64,000 nucleotides of DNA, from contig CM061142.1 of the NCBI GenBank assembly GCA_030789695.1, forward strand, positions 152,603,266 to 152,667,265, written 5' to 3'. Shown piece by piece: positions 31,945 through 42,848 of this stretch (position 1 is its first letter; every line of letters starts with the position of its first letter). Origin of the DNA: Scilla litardierei (lineage: Eukaryota > Streptophyta > Magnoliopsida > Asparagales > Asparagaceae). Under the pieces are notes generated by a model. The model saw only the letters and a list, made by a program, of their open reading frames with translations. It made no database searches and was not told the DNA's origin. Made by a program: the position numbers and the translations under genes.

Positions 31945-34900
31945 TGGTAGTGTTCATTTGGAATACGCGCGGCCTTAATAATGTTGTGAGGAGGAATGAG
32001 CTTAAAGCTCGGCTTCGCAAGTATACTCCATCACTTGTTGGGTTACTTGAGACGAAAGTGGTTATGGAGAACTTGAGTAGAATCCTCAAGTGCTTTCCTA
32101 AGAAGTGGCTATCGGTGGATAACTGTAATTATCATCGAAATGTGCGCATAGTGGTGATGTACGACCCGGATATTTGGGGTTGTATGGTGGATAATTGGTC
32201 GGCCCAACACCTTACCACATTTTGTTCTAATGTTACGGGATTTAATATGGTGGTGACGTTTGTTTTCTCATGATCGAAGGACCATTTGGGATTATATTGT
32301 GACCATCTCGTCCGATTACAAAAATTCACCATGGTTGGATGGAGGTGACTTTAACTGTGTCAGTACTCTTTGGACAAAGTGGGGGGAATGCCGATTGATG
32401 GGCACATGGTTGATGAGTTTAACAGTTGTATTGACTCTAGTGCGCTTATTGAGCTCAAAACTATTGGTAATCCCATGAGTTAGAATAATCGTAGTATCGG
32501 TACTCGTCGTATTAATGCCATACTTGACAGTTCATTTTGCAATTGCACATGGATTAACAAACTTCCCTCATCCTATTGTGAATATGTTGCTGGTGGCTCT
32601 AGTGATCGATCCTACCTCGTCATTCATTTCCATTCTATGGTTGGTGCTGATCCTAAAACATTCCAATTTTTCAATACATGGACTCAGGCTCCTGAGTACA
32701 ATAAAGTCTTGGAAGAGCAGTGGCATAGTAAAGTTGTGGGTTGCCCGATGATTAAGCTTGTTTCAAAGCTTAATAATCTCAAAAATGGCTTGAAAAGGTT
32801 GGGGGCTGAAATTTGGATGCTAATAATGTCTCCATATGTCGTGCTGAACTTGCATCAATTCAAATGATCCTGATCTGGGGTTTTGTGCTGAAAAACAAAG
32901 GAGAGAGCATACCTTATCAATCAACTGGCTGATGCGATCGATATTGAGGAGGCCAATCTTAGACAAAAGAGTATACAAGATTGGTTACATCTTGGGGATC
33001 GTAACACCAGTTTCTTTTGTACAACTATGAAAGCCTGACAAAGCCATAACAGCCTGGGGCACCTTATCTCTGTGGATGGGGCACGTGATGACACCATTAG
33101 TAAAATTAAAATTGATGGTCCCAAATTTTATGCTAGTCTTTATAATCAGGATGATTATTGGAGGGTTTTCCCTTGCCTTACTACTAAAATAGTGCTTACT
33201 GCTGATGCTGCTTCTTGGGTCGAATGTCCTGTTCTTGAAGAAGAAGTTCAGAATGCAGTGTTTTAGATTGGTGTTGATAAGGCCCCTGGGCCTCATGGTT
33301 TCAATGTGTATTTCTTTCAACATTCTTGGAATTTTATTGGCAGGGATGTCACTAAGGATGTCCTTAATTTTTTCCATTCTGGGAAGATTCTTCGCCAGGC
33401 CAACCAAATGTTTTTGACCCTCATTCCTAAGGGCTCCAATGCCTCTGAACTTAGAGAATACAGACCTATTTCATGCTGTAATGTTTTGTATAAGATCATA
33501 AGCAAAGTTCTATGTAATAGGCTGAAAAGAGCTATTGTTGAGCTTATCTCTCCAAATCAGACAGCTTTTCTTAAATGCCATTTACTTGTTGATTGTTCCT
33601 TACTTTCTCATGAGCATGTTCAGGATTTTAATAACCCCATGGGTGCCAGATCCTGTCTGAAGCTGGATCTTTGAAAAGCATTCGATAGTTTGAATAGGGA
33701 ATTCATATAATTTATGCTTCACCAGATGGGATTTAAACACAGATTTATTGGATGGATCTGTGAGTGCATATCCACACCCTCTTTCTCAGTTATGGTCAAT
33801 GGGTCCCCATTTGGTATGTTTCAGTCTAATAGGGGTTTGAGATAAGGCGATCCTCTCTCTCCCTATCTATTTGTTGTTGTTATGGAGGCTTTCTCTCTAT
33901 TGATGGTGAGAGCCAATGCTACTCGCAACATCCTTCCCATGAAGATATTGGCGGTGGTTACCCATCTTCTATTTGCTGACGATTTTCTTATTTTTTGTCG
34001 TGCTAATACTAAATCATTTGAGGGCTTGAGAGATCTTCTCTGCACATTTAAATCCTTCACGTGGCTTGAGGTTAATTGGGGCAAAAGTGCTGGTATCTTC
34101 AGTAAGGGGACAAGGGAACCGAGTAATCTGGCTGATATTTTGAGTATTCGGAGGGTGCAATCCCATTCCACTTATTTGGGGCTCCCACTTTCTACTAAAT
34201 ATCCCAAAGCATCTATGTATGCTTGTTTGATTGACAGATGTAGGAGCAGGTTGCAAGGGCGGTCTTCATCCTTAATATCTATCTCAGGTCGTATTGAGCT
34301 TGTCAGATCTGTCATCTATGGCATGGTTGCTTTCTGGATGCAAGCATTTTGCATACCCAAGTCCGTCTTGTGTGTTCTTAATTCTATGTGCAGGAAATTC
34401 ATTTGGGGGAAGAAACGTAGCTGGGCTTGGGATGATATTTGTGCGCCCAAGCAGGAGTGGGGAGTGGGGCTTAGACACTTCTTGGAGCTGAATAATGCTT
34501 ATGGAGTTTAGTTGACATGGCATATGCCTACTCATCATGGGCTTTGGGCTTCCTATATGAGATGTCAGTATATGAGTAGTGCATGATTCTTTTTGGCTAA
34601 GGCCAACCCTATGCAATCTGGGACTTGGAAGTTTATTATGCCACGCCGTGAATTCACTAAGAAGCTTACTAAACTCATTATCAGAGATGGGGCCACTACT
34701 CTCTTTTGGTATGATAATTGGCTATCACGTGGTCCGATATGTGATTATTTTGAGGTGTCGGTTGGGGAAGATGGGAAAATGGTTTGTGAATATTGGTCTT
34801 TTGAGGGTTAGGTTGACAATCCTGTGCTTCTCCCAGTTAGATCTGTCATTATGCCAGTTTCGGTGTTTCCTGGCGGGGGTTCTTGGACCTGGGTTTCTAA

Positions 34901-35479
34901 GTTCCCCACTCTGCATGATGCTTGGGCTAGTTCTCGTACTTTTAAGCCCCTTTTTCCTTATTATGGGGTTGTTTTGTTCCAGGGGCACATTCCCAAAATG
35001 GTTATCACGTTGCTCCATGCATTTCATGGGAAGCTTCTCGCTCATGACAAACTTGTTCATTAGGGGGGGTGCCTACTTCTCCGCTATGTGTCCTTTGCTT
35101 GGATGATACACATGAAAGTGTGAAACACCTATTCTTTGAGTGCAACTATTCTAAATACCTCCTTTGTAGAAGCTTTCTCAAACTCGGAATTACTACTACT
35201 CCGCCATCCTCCCTTGCGGGGATTGGCGACCTATTTCTATCCTGCTACCACAAGAAAGATAGCATGGGCATTCTGGCCAAAAACTGCCTTGGCCTCCATG
35301 GTTTGGCATATTTGGAGGGAGAGGGACATGATTTGAAGGAACTAGTCGGGGCCAGACTCTTCCCTTTGATGATATTGTTGCAGACATCGGGATTAGCCTT
35401 AAACATATTGAGAGTGATCATGACTCCACGGCCACCCCCTTTTCAACTGGGTGATTTTGGAGGGGCTATGATGTGTTGA
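31944..35479 (+). pseudogene. LINE ORF2 remnant (endonuclease, RT, zf-RVT)
   Basis: The endonuclease opens MVVFIWNTRGLNNVVRRNEL at 31944, with ETKVV shortly after and SPWLDGGDFN near 32325-32355 in another frame. RT words are LTLIPKGSNASELREYRPIS near 33415, LKLDL-stop-KAFDSLNREF near 33665, GDPLSPYLFVVVMEAFSLL near 33850, and the active site LLFADDFLIFC near 33967. The tail (35069-35479) has CVLCLDDTHESVKHLFFECN, the zf-RVT type found after the RT of plant L1 elements. Frames change near 32270, 33250, 33670 and 34510. Confidence 0.9.
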
Positions 35480-35673
35480 TACTGCTTCTGTATTTCTTGT
35501 TATGCTATTGGGTTCTTTTGTTTGGGAGTATGTATTAGTATTAGAGGGTGACGGTGCCTATGCCCTATCCCTTCTTTACTGATATTCTCCTCATATACCT
35601 AGAACCTTATACAGTTGAGATTCAATATTGATACACACTTGCCTTCCATTTATATAGCAAAAATGTACCTAAG

Positions 35674-36057
35674 AACGTGCGCAGGTATTGTTACCTGCGC
35701 ACACCCCCTCTCCCGGGGGAGGGGGGGGTTAGAGTAATTTTTTTAAATTTTTTTGTAGTAGCTAGTTTTATTTGTTAGGTAGTCCCCCTACAAAATTTCA
35801 AGTCAAACAACACCATTTGGGCATCGAAACATCCATCACAAAAACGTTGCACAAAACTGTCCAGAATCTGGAATTTTTTTGCAACTTTTTTGTGATGGAT
35901 GTTTCGATACCCAAATGGCGTTTGTTTGACTTGAAATTTTGTGGGGGGGGGGGGGGCTACCTAACATGTAGGACTAGCTACTGCAAAAAGAAATTCAAAA
36001 AAATACTTTAAACCCCCGGGAGAGGGGTTGTGCGTAGGTAAGTTACCCACACACGTT
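35674..36057. mobile_element. Fold-back MITE with inverted repeats of about 190 bp
   Basis: The left half (AACGTGCGCAGG...CTCTCCCGGGGG...TAGTAGCTAG...CATCACAAAAA) is the reverse complement of the right half with small differences, so the whole 384 bp can fold into one hairpin. The centre lies near 35855-35875. Runs of C (right of 35780) and G (35941-35954) differ between arms. There is no coding capacity. A clear target duplication was not found. Confidence 0.8.
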
Positions 36058-36928
36058 ACCCCCAAATAACCCCGAGTAAAAAGTCTATGCACACCTATTT
36101 TTTCGGAAGATCCGAACCGTTCATCTTGATCTCCACCCTTTAAAACCCTGACCCACCAATTTTCAGCCCGATCACATGTGTTTTTTGGAAGACTCACGTG
36201 CAATCTTCTGTCCAATTCAGCTATAAATGGCCGACCACGAGCCCTCCTTAACTCACAACTAAATCTACTCTTCTTATGCCAACTGCTAAACCAATATTTT
36301 TGCCACATTATGTGTCCCATTATCAGGGAACATCAGGTATCCATATCTCACTTCTTCTCAGCAATTTGACCATTATCAGGGAACATTCAGTAGGTTCCCT
36401 TTTGAAGCTGCTCAGAAATGGCATCGTGTTTGTACAAGCAAATATTTAGTTCTCAGATAACCACATCTTGCTCCCTGCTGCAAGAACACACAAATATTTA
36501 GTTCTCAAATAACCGCGACTTGCTCCCCTGAAGAGAAAGCTGCCAAGTAAAAACCTTCCTTCTCTTCTTTTGGGCAGAGAAAAGGACTCAGTTTATCCAG
36601 TCGTGTCATGTTTTGTTCAATTTTGTAATTTGTATTAGGCTTGCTGAAATATTTATAAATATGTGAATTATAAATGGAAGCCTCATTTCGCTTGCACTGA
36701 AAAAAGTCGGATATGTTACTCGTTGGTTCCTTCTCTTAAGTGGGTTTTCTTCTTGTTTTAGATGTTTAGATTTCTTAACGAATTAATGTTTGAATGTTGA
36801 GGATTATTGAGCAATTTTTTCATACAATAACATATCTGATACACTCTGCTACGCAATTGTACTGTACATTGAAATATCTGATACAAGAACAATGATACAT
36901 TCACATCACTAATAAAAAATTAAGTGGG
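36058..36928. other. No gene seen
   Basis: AT-rich sequence. A TATA-like CTATAAATGG lies near 36219. A direct repeat, CAAATATTTAGTTCTCA, occurs near 36440 and 36490. The longest ORF on the plus strand is 63 aa and unremarkable. Confidence 0.5.
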
Positions 36929-37575
36929 GAGTATTATTACTCAGAGAGCGCACAACCCATTGTGCGCTTGGTTAAGTCATTAGTTTGAAGTAATATTAAT
37001 CCGCGCTCACAATGGGTAAAATTATACCCATTGTGCGTGTCGGGTTAAAACGTTTACAGTGGACCCAATTACTTCACACACACAAAGGCAAGTAAAATTT
37101 CTCCCCATTTGGACCGTTGTGTGTGTCGGGAAAAAACTTCGCTACGAGTAAAATTTACTCATCGTGCACAACATGCGACATAATAGCGCGTCGTGGGCGG
37201 TAAAAATGTTAGAGGAGAGTATTATTGTTCACAGCGCATAACCCGTAGTGCGCGTGGGTTAAAAGACTTTAGTTTGAAGTAATATTAATCCGCGCACACA
37301 ACATGTAAAAATTATACCCAGTTGTGCGCATCGGATGAAAATGTGTACCTTGGACCCAATTACTCCACGCGCACAACAGCATGTAAAATTTCTACCCATT
37401 TGGACCGTTGTGTGCGTCGGGTAAAAACTTTGCTACGAGTAAAATTTACTTGTTGTGCACAACGTGCTACAAAATAGTGCGTCATTTGCGATAATAAAAA
37501 AGTTTAGATGGGAGTATTATTGTTCACAGTGCACAACCAGTTGTGCGCGTGGGTCAAAAGACTTTAGTTTGAAGT
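36929..37575. repeat. Tandem repeat, period about 290 bp, two full copies and a partial third
   Basis: The word GAGTATTATT recurs at 36929, 37217 and 37512. Each unit repeats TTAGTTTGAAGT, GGACCCAATTACT, CCATTTGGACCGTTGTGTG and CTACGAGTAAAATTTACT in order. Short inverted repeats such as GCGCACAACCCATTGTGCGC occur in each. The third copy stops at 37575, where an LTR begins. Confidence 0.85.
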
Positions 37576-38596
37576 TGTTACGGCCTAATGGCCGGCCTAG
37601 TTGATAAAGGCCCACTTGAATAAAACCCACTCAAATAACCCATCAACAATCCTCATCAATGAGGACCAGTTCGCCAAGGCTAAGAAGAGCTCGGCGAGCT
37701 CAAAGCAGTGCGCCCTTGCAGACCGAGCTCGTCAACCAAACCTAAGTAAAGAGCCCTCCGACTGACCGCACACCAACCACACCAGTACGGCGAGGTGAAG
37801 CTCGCCTAAGAGACAGTTGGCCTAACTCTCCTCCCAAGGAAGTCTGCCCAAAGAAGGGCTTGAGACTTCAAGATGGAGGCAAACTGCCAATATCACTAAC
37901 AGTTTTGCCACCCGACAGTCTCATGCCTGGCGGCCTGAAAAAAGTGCGCTTGACGGTTTCGTTGTCCGATAGCCTCATGCCTGACAGCTTGACAAAAGCA
38001 CACCTGACAAAAGCACGCCTGATGTTTCAGCCCTGACATCCTCGGCCGGACTTCTGACACCCTGACACCGCCAACTCAGCAAAAGCAACCAACCCCAACA
38101 GCATATAAATACCCCCCATCCACCATCAGAGAGGGGGTTGGTAAGTTACAAAAAATTACTACCATCAAGATGCAAGGTTCGGATATCTTCCATATATTCG
38201 TGCCTCCCACACTAGTCTGCCACACGATCCCACACTAGTCCGCCTCATGAGTGCCGATTTACCTTTGAGATCGCCAAGCGTGTCGACATTCTTCCAATAG
38301 TCACCCGCTAACTTAAGCATCGGAGAGGCTACGGGCAGCCAGCCAGCCCCACCTTTCTGACGAGTTGTTCTCCTTGCAGGTATCTCGTCTCTGCTTCTGG
38401 TGGTTGAAGCAACCTAGGGTGACCAGCTTCAATCGAAGGGCAACCTACTCCGGTTGATGGGCGACCTTGAGATTCTAATCTACAAATCGTCCTCAAATCG
38501 TGATTAGCCTTGTCATCAATCCTACACTTGTAATCAGCGTGCCCTTGATTTCCCACTTTAATACAAATTCATTGTAAGCGAATTTACCCCGCAACA
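37576..38596 (+). repeat. 5' LTR of second non-autonomous element
   Basis: Begins TGTTACGGCCTAATGGCC and ends CCGCAACA. A TATA-like CATATAAATACC near 38102 fits a promoter. Internal short repeats read CCTGACAAAAGCACGCC. It matches 40226-41247 with many small differences. Confidence 0.85.
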
Positions 38597-38631
38597 ATGG
38601 GCGCCGTCTATGGGAACTTAGGGTCACACCC

Positions 38632-39032
38632 ATGTCTAATCCCATACACTTCAATCCCAGTCCTAATCATGGCAAACATCCCGTGGAGGACGAGCCACAC
38701 CCTCTCGGAGGAACTCTCCCGATGGATATACCCCTTCAGGGGACAGCAGAGGCTATTCATGCCTCGACCCGTGCTATCCACCAAAACTTTGAAGCATTTA
38801 CAAAGATGATGAATGATTGGGATGCGGGTGGGGCCGGGGCATCCACCGTCCCCCTTATCTCCAGAACATGAGGCTTGGCCTTCACTGCCAAATCGAAGAA
38901 GAGGTGGCCGCCCGGCAAAAGGAGCCCAACGAAGAGATAGTGGCCCAACAAAGATGTCTCGATGCGAACATCGAGACCGCTCAATATAGGTGGCTCGATG
39001 AAGAATCTGCTATTCAACAAGCACTTCCATAA
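38632..39032 (+). pseudogene. Gag N-terminal remnant
   Basis: A 79-aa frame (MSNPIHFNPSPNHGKHPVED..., TAEAIHASTRAIHQNFEAF) begins 35 bp after the primer site, where gag of such elements starts. It stops at 38871. A second frame (38817-39032) continues with charged helix-like sequence (LHCQIEEEVAARQKEPNEEI, CLDANIETAQYRWLDEE). There is no gag core or knuckle. The gag assignment rests mostly on position. Confidence 0.5.
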
Positions 39033-39254
39033 AAGCTCCAACCCAAAATCGAAGCTCCTCTGAGTAGGCCGACTACGCATCCTAGGGATCAAGCTCTCGC
39101 AGGACGATCAGGGACGCGAAAATACAGGTTTTCCTTCTCTCTCACCTACCGTTAAGTTTCGACTCACGTCCTCTTCAAACTTTTCTTGTAAGAAGAAGCC
39201 CCAGGTTAGGGTCAGCCTAATAGCAAAGAGCGATCTGCCTTGCTGCAAGCAATG

Positions 39255-40130
39255 TTTCGGGGCAGGTTTCTGAGCTGCGCGCCCGAAAGATCTTCAAGGG
39301 CTTGGGACGGGCTATGTACCTTGACCCATCCCTATCAAAGATCCGAGGCAGGCCATGTATGGCGTCCCTGAAAGACGCCAGGGGCATAAGACCCCCAGGG
39401 GTGCTGGAAGGGCTACGGTCCCGACTCACCCTCTCGAAACCCTCCGGGGCAGGTCGCGGCCTGACTACCTATAGCAGGTCGGGCCTCGCTACCCGGACCG
39501 GAGAAGAGAGTGAGCTACCTCGTAGCAAAGATCCAGGGCAGGCTTCCGAGCTGCGCTCCCGAAAGGTCGCCAAGGGCTTGGGACAGGCTGTATAACTCGA
39601 CCCTTCCCTGTCATAGACCCAGGGTAGGCTTTGGAGCTGCGCCCCCGAAAGGGCGTCCTCAGGTGAAGGTTGTCTTCGACGAAGGACATCCTCCCCCAAT
39701 AGGTCGCTCGCTCCCATCCCTCAAACTCTGGGGCAACCTTACGAGCTGCCCCCTTGATAGGCTACCCGAAGCAGGAACGAACAGATATCAGGGGCCGGTC
39801 TACGGACCGCACCCCCGAAAGGTCGCCTATGGGTCCGGGGCAGATTTTCGGAATGTGCCCCCACCCATACAGGTCTTCACTCTTTCTCCGACATATGTAA
39901 ATATGTTTCGACTTACGCACTTTTGTGTTTTTGTGATATGAGAAACCCTAGATCTATATCGGCATGATCACTAGGGGTGGGCTACCTCACCACGCTCAAA
40001 CTTCGGGGCAAGCTTATGAGCTGCATCCTCGATAGGTTGCCAGGATCTAGAGATTGCCTCCAAAGCACCCCGTATCCTAAGAAAGTCTGGGTCAGGCTTA
40101 CGAGATGAGCCCCTGATAGGTCATCCAGGC
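39255..40130. repeat. Degenerate repeats of a GGCAGGCTT...GAGCTGC...CGAAAGGTCGCC motif
   Basis: A motif of about 38 nt recurs near 39259, 39537, 39625, 39729, 39795, 40011 and 40088, for example GAGCTGCGCTCCCGAAAGG and GAGCTGCGCCCCCGAAAGG. Spacing is irregular. ORFs of 66-143 aa in this part (for example 39510-39941) come from the repeats. The layout recalls the 95-bp array of the first element. Confidence 0.65.
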
Positions 40131-40225
40131 TTTTGAAGCTCGCTACCAAATACAAGGTACGAAGAAATAATACTTCATCCGAACTGGGCGGGGCTTCCTG
40201 CCCCAAGTTTGAACGACGGGGCAAT

Positions 40226-41247
40226 TGTTATGCCCTAAAGGCCGGCATAGTTGATAAAGGCCCACTTGAATAAAACCCACTCAAATAACCCATCAACAAT
40301 CCTCATCAATGAGGACCAGTTCGCCAAGGCTAAGAAGTGCTCGGTGAGCTCAAAGTAGTGCGCCCTTGCGGACCGCCAAGCTCATCAACCAAACCTAAGT
40401 GAAGAGCCCTCTGACTGACCACACACCAACCATGCTAGCACGACAAGGTGATGCTTACCTAAGAGACAGTCTGCCTAACTCTCCACCCAAGGAAGTCCGC
40501 CCAAAGAAGGGCTTGAGACTTCAAGAAGGAGGCGAACTGCCATATATCACTGACAGTTTCGCTGCCCGACAGTCTCACGCCTGGCGGCCTCACAAAAATG
40601 CACCTGACAAAAGCGCGCCTGACAGGTTTTCGCCACCCGACAGCCTGATGCCTGACAGCCTGATGCCTGACAGCCTGACAAAACCACGCCTGGCGGTTTT
40701 GGCCCTGACATCCTCGACCGGACTTCTGACTCACTGACATCGCCAGCTCGGCAAAAGCAACCGACCCCAACACCTATAAATACCCACATCCACCATCAGA
40801 GAGGGGGTTGGTAAGTTACGACAAAATTACTACCATCAAGACGCAAGGTTCGGATATCTTCCATATATTCGTGCCTCCCACACTAGTCTGCCACGCGAGT
40901 GCCGATCTGCCTTTGAGATTGCCAAGCGTGTCCGAAATTCTCCCAATAGCCACCCGCTGACTTAAGCATCGGAGAGGCTACGGGCTAGCAGCCAGCCTCG
41001 CCTTTCTGACGAGTTGTTCTCCTTGCAGGTAGCTCGCCTCTGCTGCCGACAGTTGAAGCGACCTAGGGGGAGACCAACTTCAATCGAAGGGCGACCTACT
41101 CCGATTGACGGGCGACCTTGAGTTTCTCATCTACAAATCGTCCTCAAATCGTGATTAGCCTCTTCATCAACCCTACACTTGTAATCATCGTGCCCTTGAT
41201 TACCCACTTTAATATAAATTCATTGTAGGCGGATTTACCCTGCAACA
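40226..41247 (+). repeat. 3' LTR of second non-autonomous element
   Basis: Begins TGTTATGCCCTAAAGGCC after the tract GACGGGGCAAT and ends CTGCAACA. A TATA-like CCTATAAATACCC lies near 40771. It has a short tandem GCCTGATGCCTGACA at 40644-40675. Confidence 0.85.
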
Positions 41248-42842
41248 AGTACCCTTCAGGTATCGGAGAATCCACTTGACCGCCTCCCAATGTTCCTTTC
41301 CTGGATTAGAAAGGAATCAGCTCACTATTCCCATCGCATGGGTAATGTCAGGTCTTGTGTACACCATTGCATACATCAGGCTTCCAACTACTGAAGAGTA
41401 AGGCATCGTTGACATCTCCTCCGTCTCTTTCTTGGATGAAGGGCTTGACGTCTTGCTCAACTTGAAGGCTAATGGAATGTTAATTGGTTTGGCATGATCC
41501 ATCTCAAATCTCTTGATTACGCATTCAACGTACTTCTCCTGAGATAGCCATAACTTATTATGTTTCCTATCTCAGACTATCTGCATTTCCACAATTTATC
41601 GAGCTGGGCCTAAGTCTTTCTATCAAAAGACTTAGAGAGTTCCTTCTTCAGCTGGTCGATTTTTGTTGCATCTTGTCCAATGATCACCATATTGTCGACA
41701 TATAAAAATAATGCAACGAAGGTACCCTCTGGAAACCGCTGTGTATAAACACATTGGTCTGCATCGGTCCTTTTATAGCCTTGACTCATCATGAATGAGT
41801 CAAACTTCATGTACCACTGTCATGGTGCTTGCTTGAGGCCATACAGACTCTTCTTCAACTTGCATACGAGGTTTTCTTTGCCTGAAACCTTGAAACCTTC
41901 TGGCTGCTCCATGTAGATTTCTTTATGTAGATCACTATGAAGAAATGTCGTCTTGACATCCATCTGCTCAAGCTCTAAATTTAACAAGGCTACCAATCCG
42001 AGGATAACGCAGATTGAAGCCATCTTCACAACATGTGAAAAGATCTCGTTAAAGTCAATACCTTTCTTCTGAAGGAATCCGGGCTTTGTATTTCACCATC
42101 TTTCCGTTGCCATCTTTCTTGAGCTTGAACACCCATTTGTTCTTCAGTTCCTTCTTTCCTTGTGGAAGCTTGACCAACTCATAAGTAGAATTCTTCTGCA
42201 GAGATTTCATCTCATTTTGCATAGCTTGAGACCAACTTTCTTTGTTGTTGTGAGATATTGCTTCCTGGAAACTCTTTGGCTCCCCCTATTCAGAAAGTAG
42301 AAGATATTCAGCTTCTGAATATCTGGTTGATGGAGTTTAGCCTCGTTCAGATCTATGTGCTTGTGAGTTGTTGATTTCAGGAGGTGTACCGCCATCTGCA
42401 TGTGGTGATGCTGGTGCAATAGCTAATGGAGAGGGTTGTGGCCCCCCTGCTCAGCATCGGCCTCTTCTTCCATGTCTTGTTCAACAGCCTCCTCTTCTTC
42501 TGGTATTTCTTCATGCACCTCTTTGTATTGCGTTGGTGCTGGGTCTGGAACAATATCGTCAGCACTTGAGCTTGCATTTGAAGACACCTTGGGCTTTTCA
42601 ATGTCATCCAATGTTTGATTTTCTTGGAATAGCACAACCCTGCTCCGAATAACCTTCTTCGTCTTTGGGTCACACAACATGTACCCAAATTCTTCATCTC
42701 CATAGCCGATGAAGATACAAGGAATGGTCATTGCATCAAGCTTCTGCCTTTGCTCCTTGGATACATGTGCAAAGGCTAAGCAACAGAATACCCTCAAGTG
42801 GGGTATGAGAGATTCTTACCAGACCATACCTTCTCTGGAATC
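41248..42842 (-). pseudogene. Copia integrase C-terminal part and RT, minus strand
   Basis: After the insert the frame resumes AIPEKVWSGKNLSYP (42844-42790), then RVFCCLAFAHVSKEQRQKLD and CIFIGYGDEEFGYMLCDPKT. RT words follow: LELEQMDVKTTFLHSDLHKE, QPEGFKVSGKENLVCKLKKS, then FVALFLYVDNMVIIG, where the active site reads YVDN instead of YVDD. The last words are SVVGSLMYAMVYTRPDITHA near 41390-41330. Stops occur between these blocks. Confidence 0.88.
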
Positions 42843-42848
42843 GCAAAA

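Larger units (their letters stand above)
30200..35640 (+). mobile_element. L1-type LINE, dead copy
   Basis: Two-ORF non-LTR element in plus orientation: ORF1 with a CCHC knuckle, then ORF2 with endonuclease, RT and a C-terminal zinc-finger region. Many stops and frameshifts are present. No target duplication or A-tail was located, so both ends are approximate. The 5' end of ORF1 is missing or decayed. Confidence 0.88.
37576..41247 (+). mobile_element. Second non-autonomous LTR element with gag remnant (gypsy-type primer site)
   Basis: 3.67 kb. LTRs of about 1020 bp lie at 37576-38596 and 40226-41247. A primer site TGGGCGCCGTCTATGGGA follows at 38598, one variant of the gypsy-type site seen at 4537. 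The 1.6-kb interior has a short gag-like ORF and repeated GC-rich motifs, but no pol. The left flank is the 290-bp tandem repeat and the right flank is copia RT. The outer five bases (GAAGT and AGTAC) do not match, so it lacks a normal target duplication. Confidence 0.82.
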
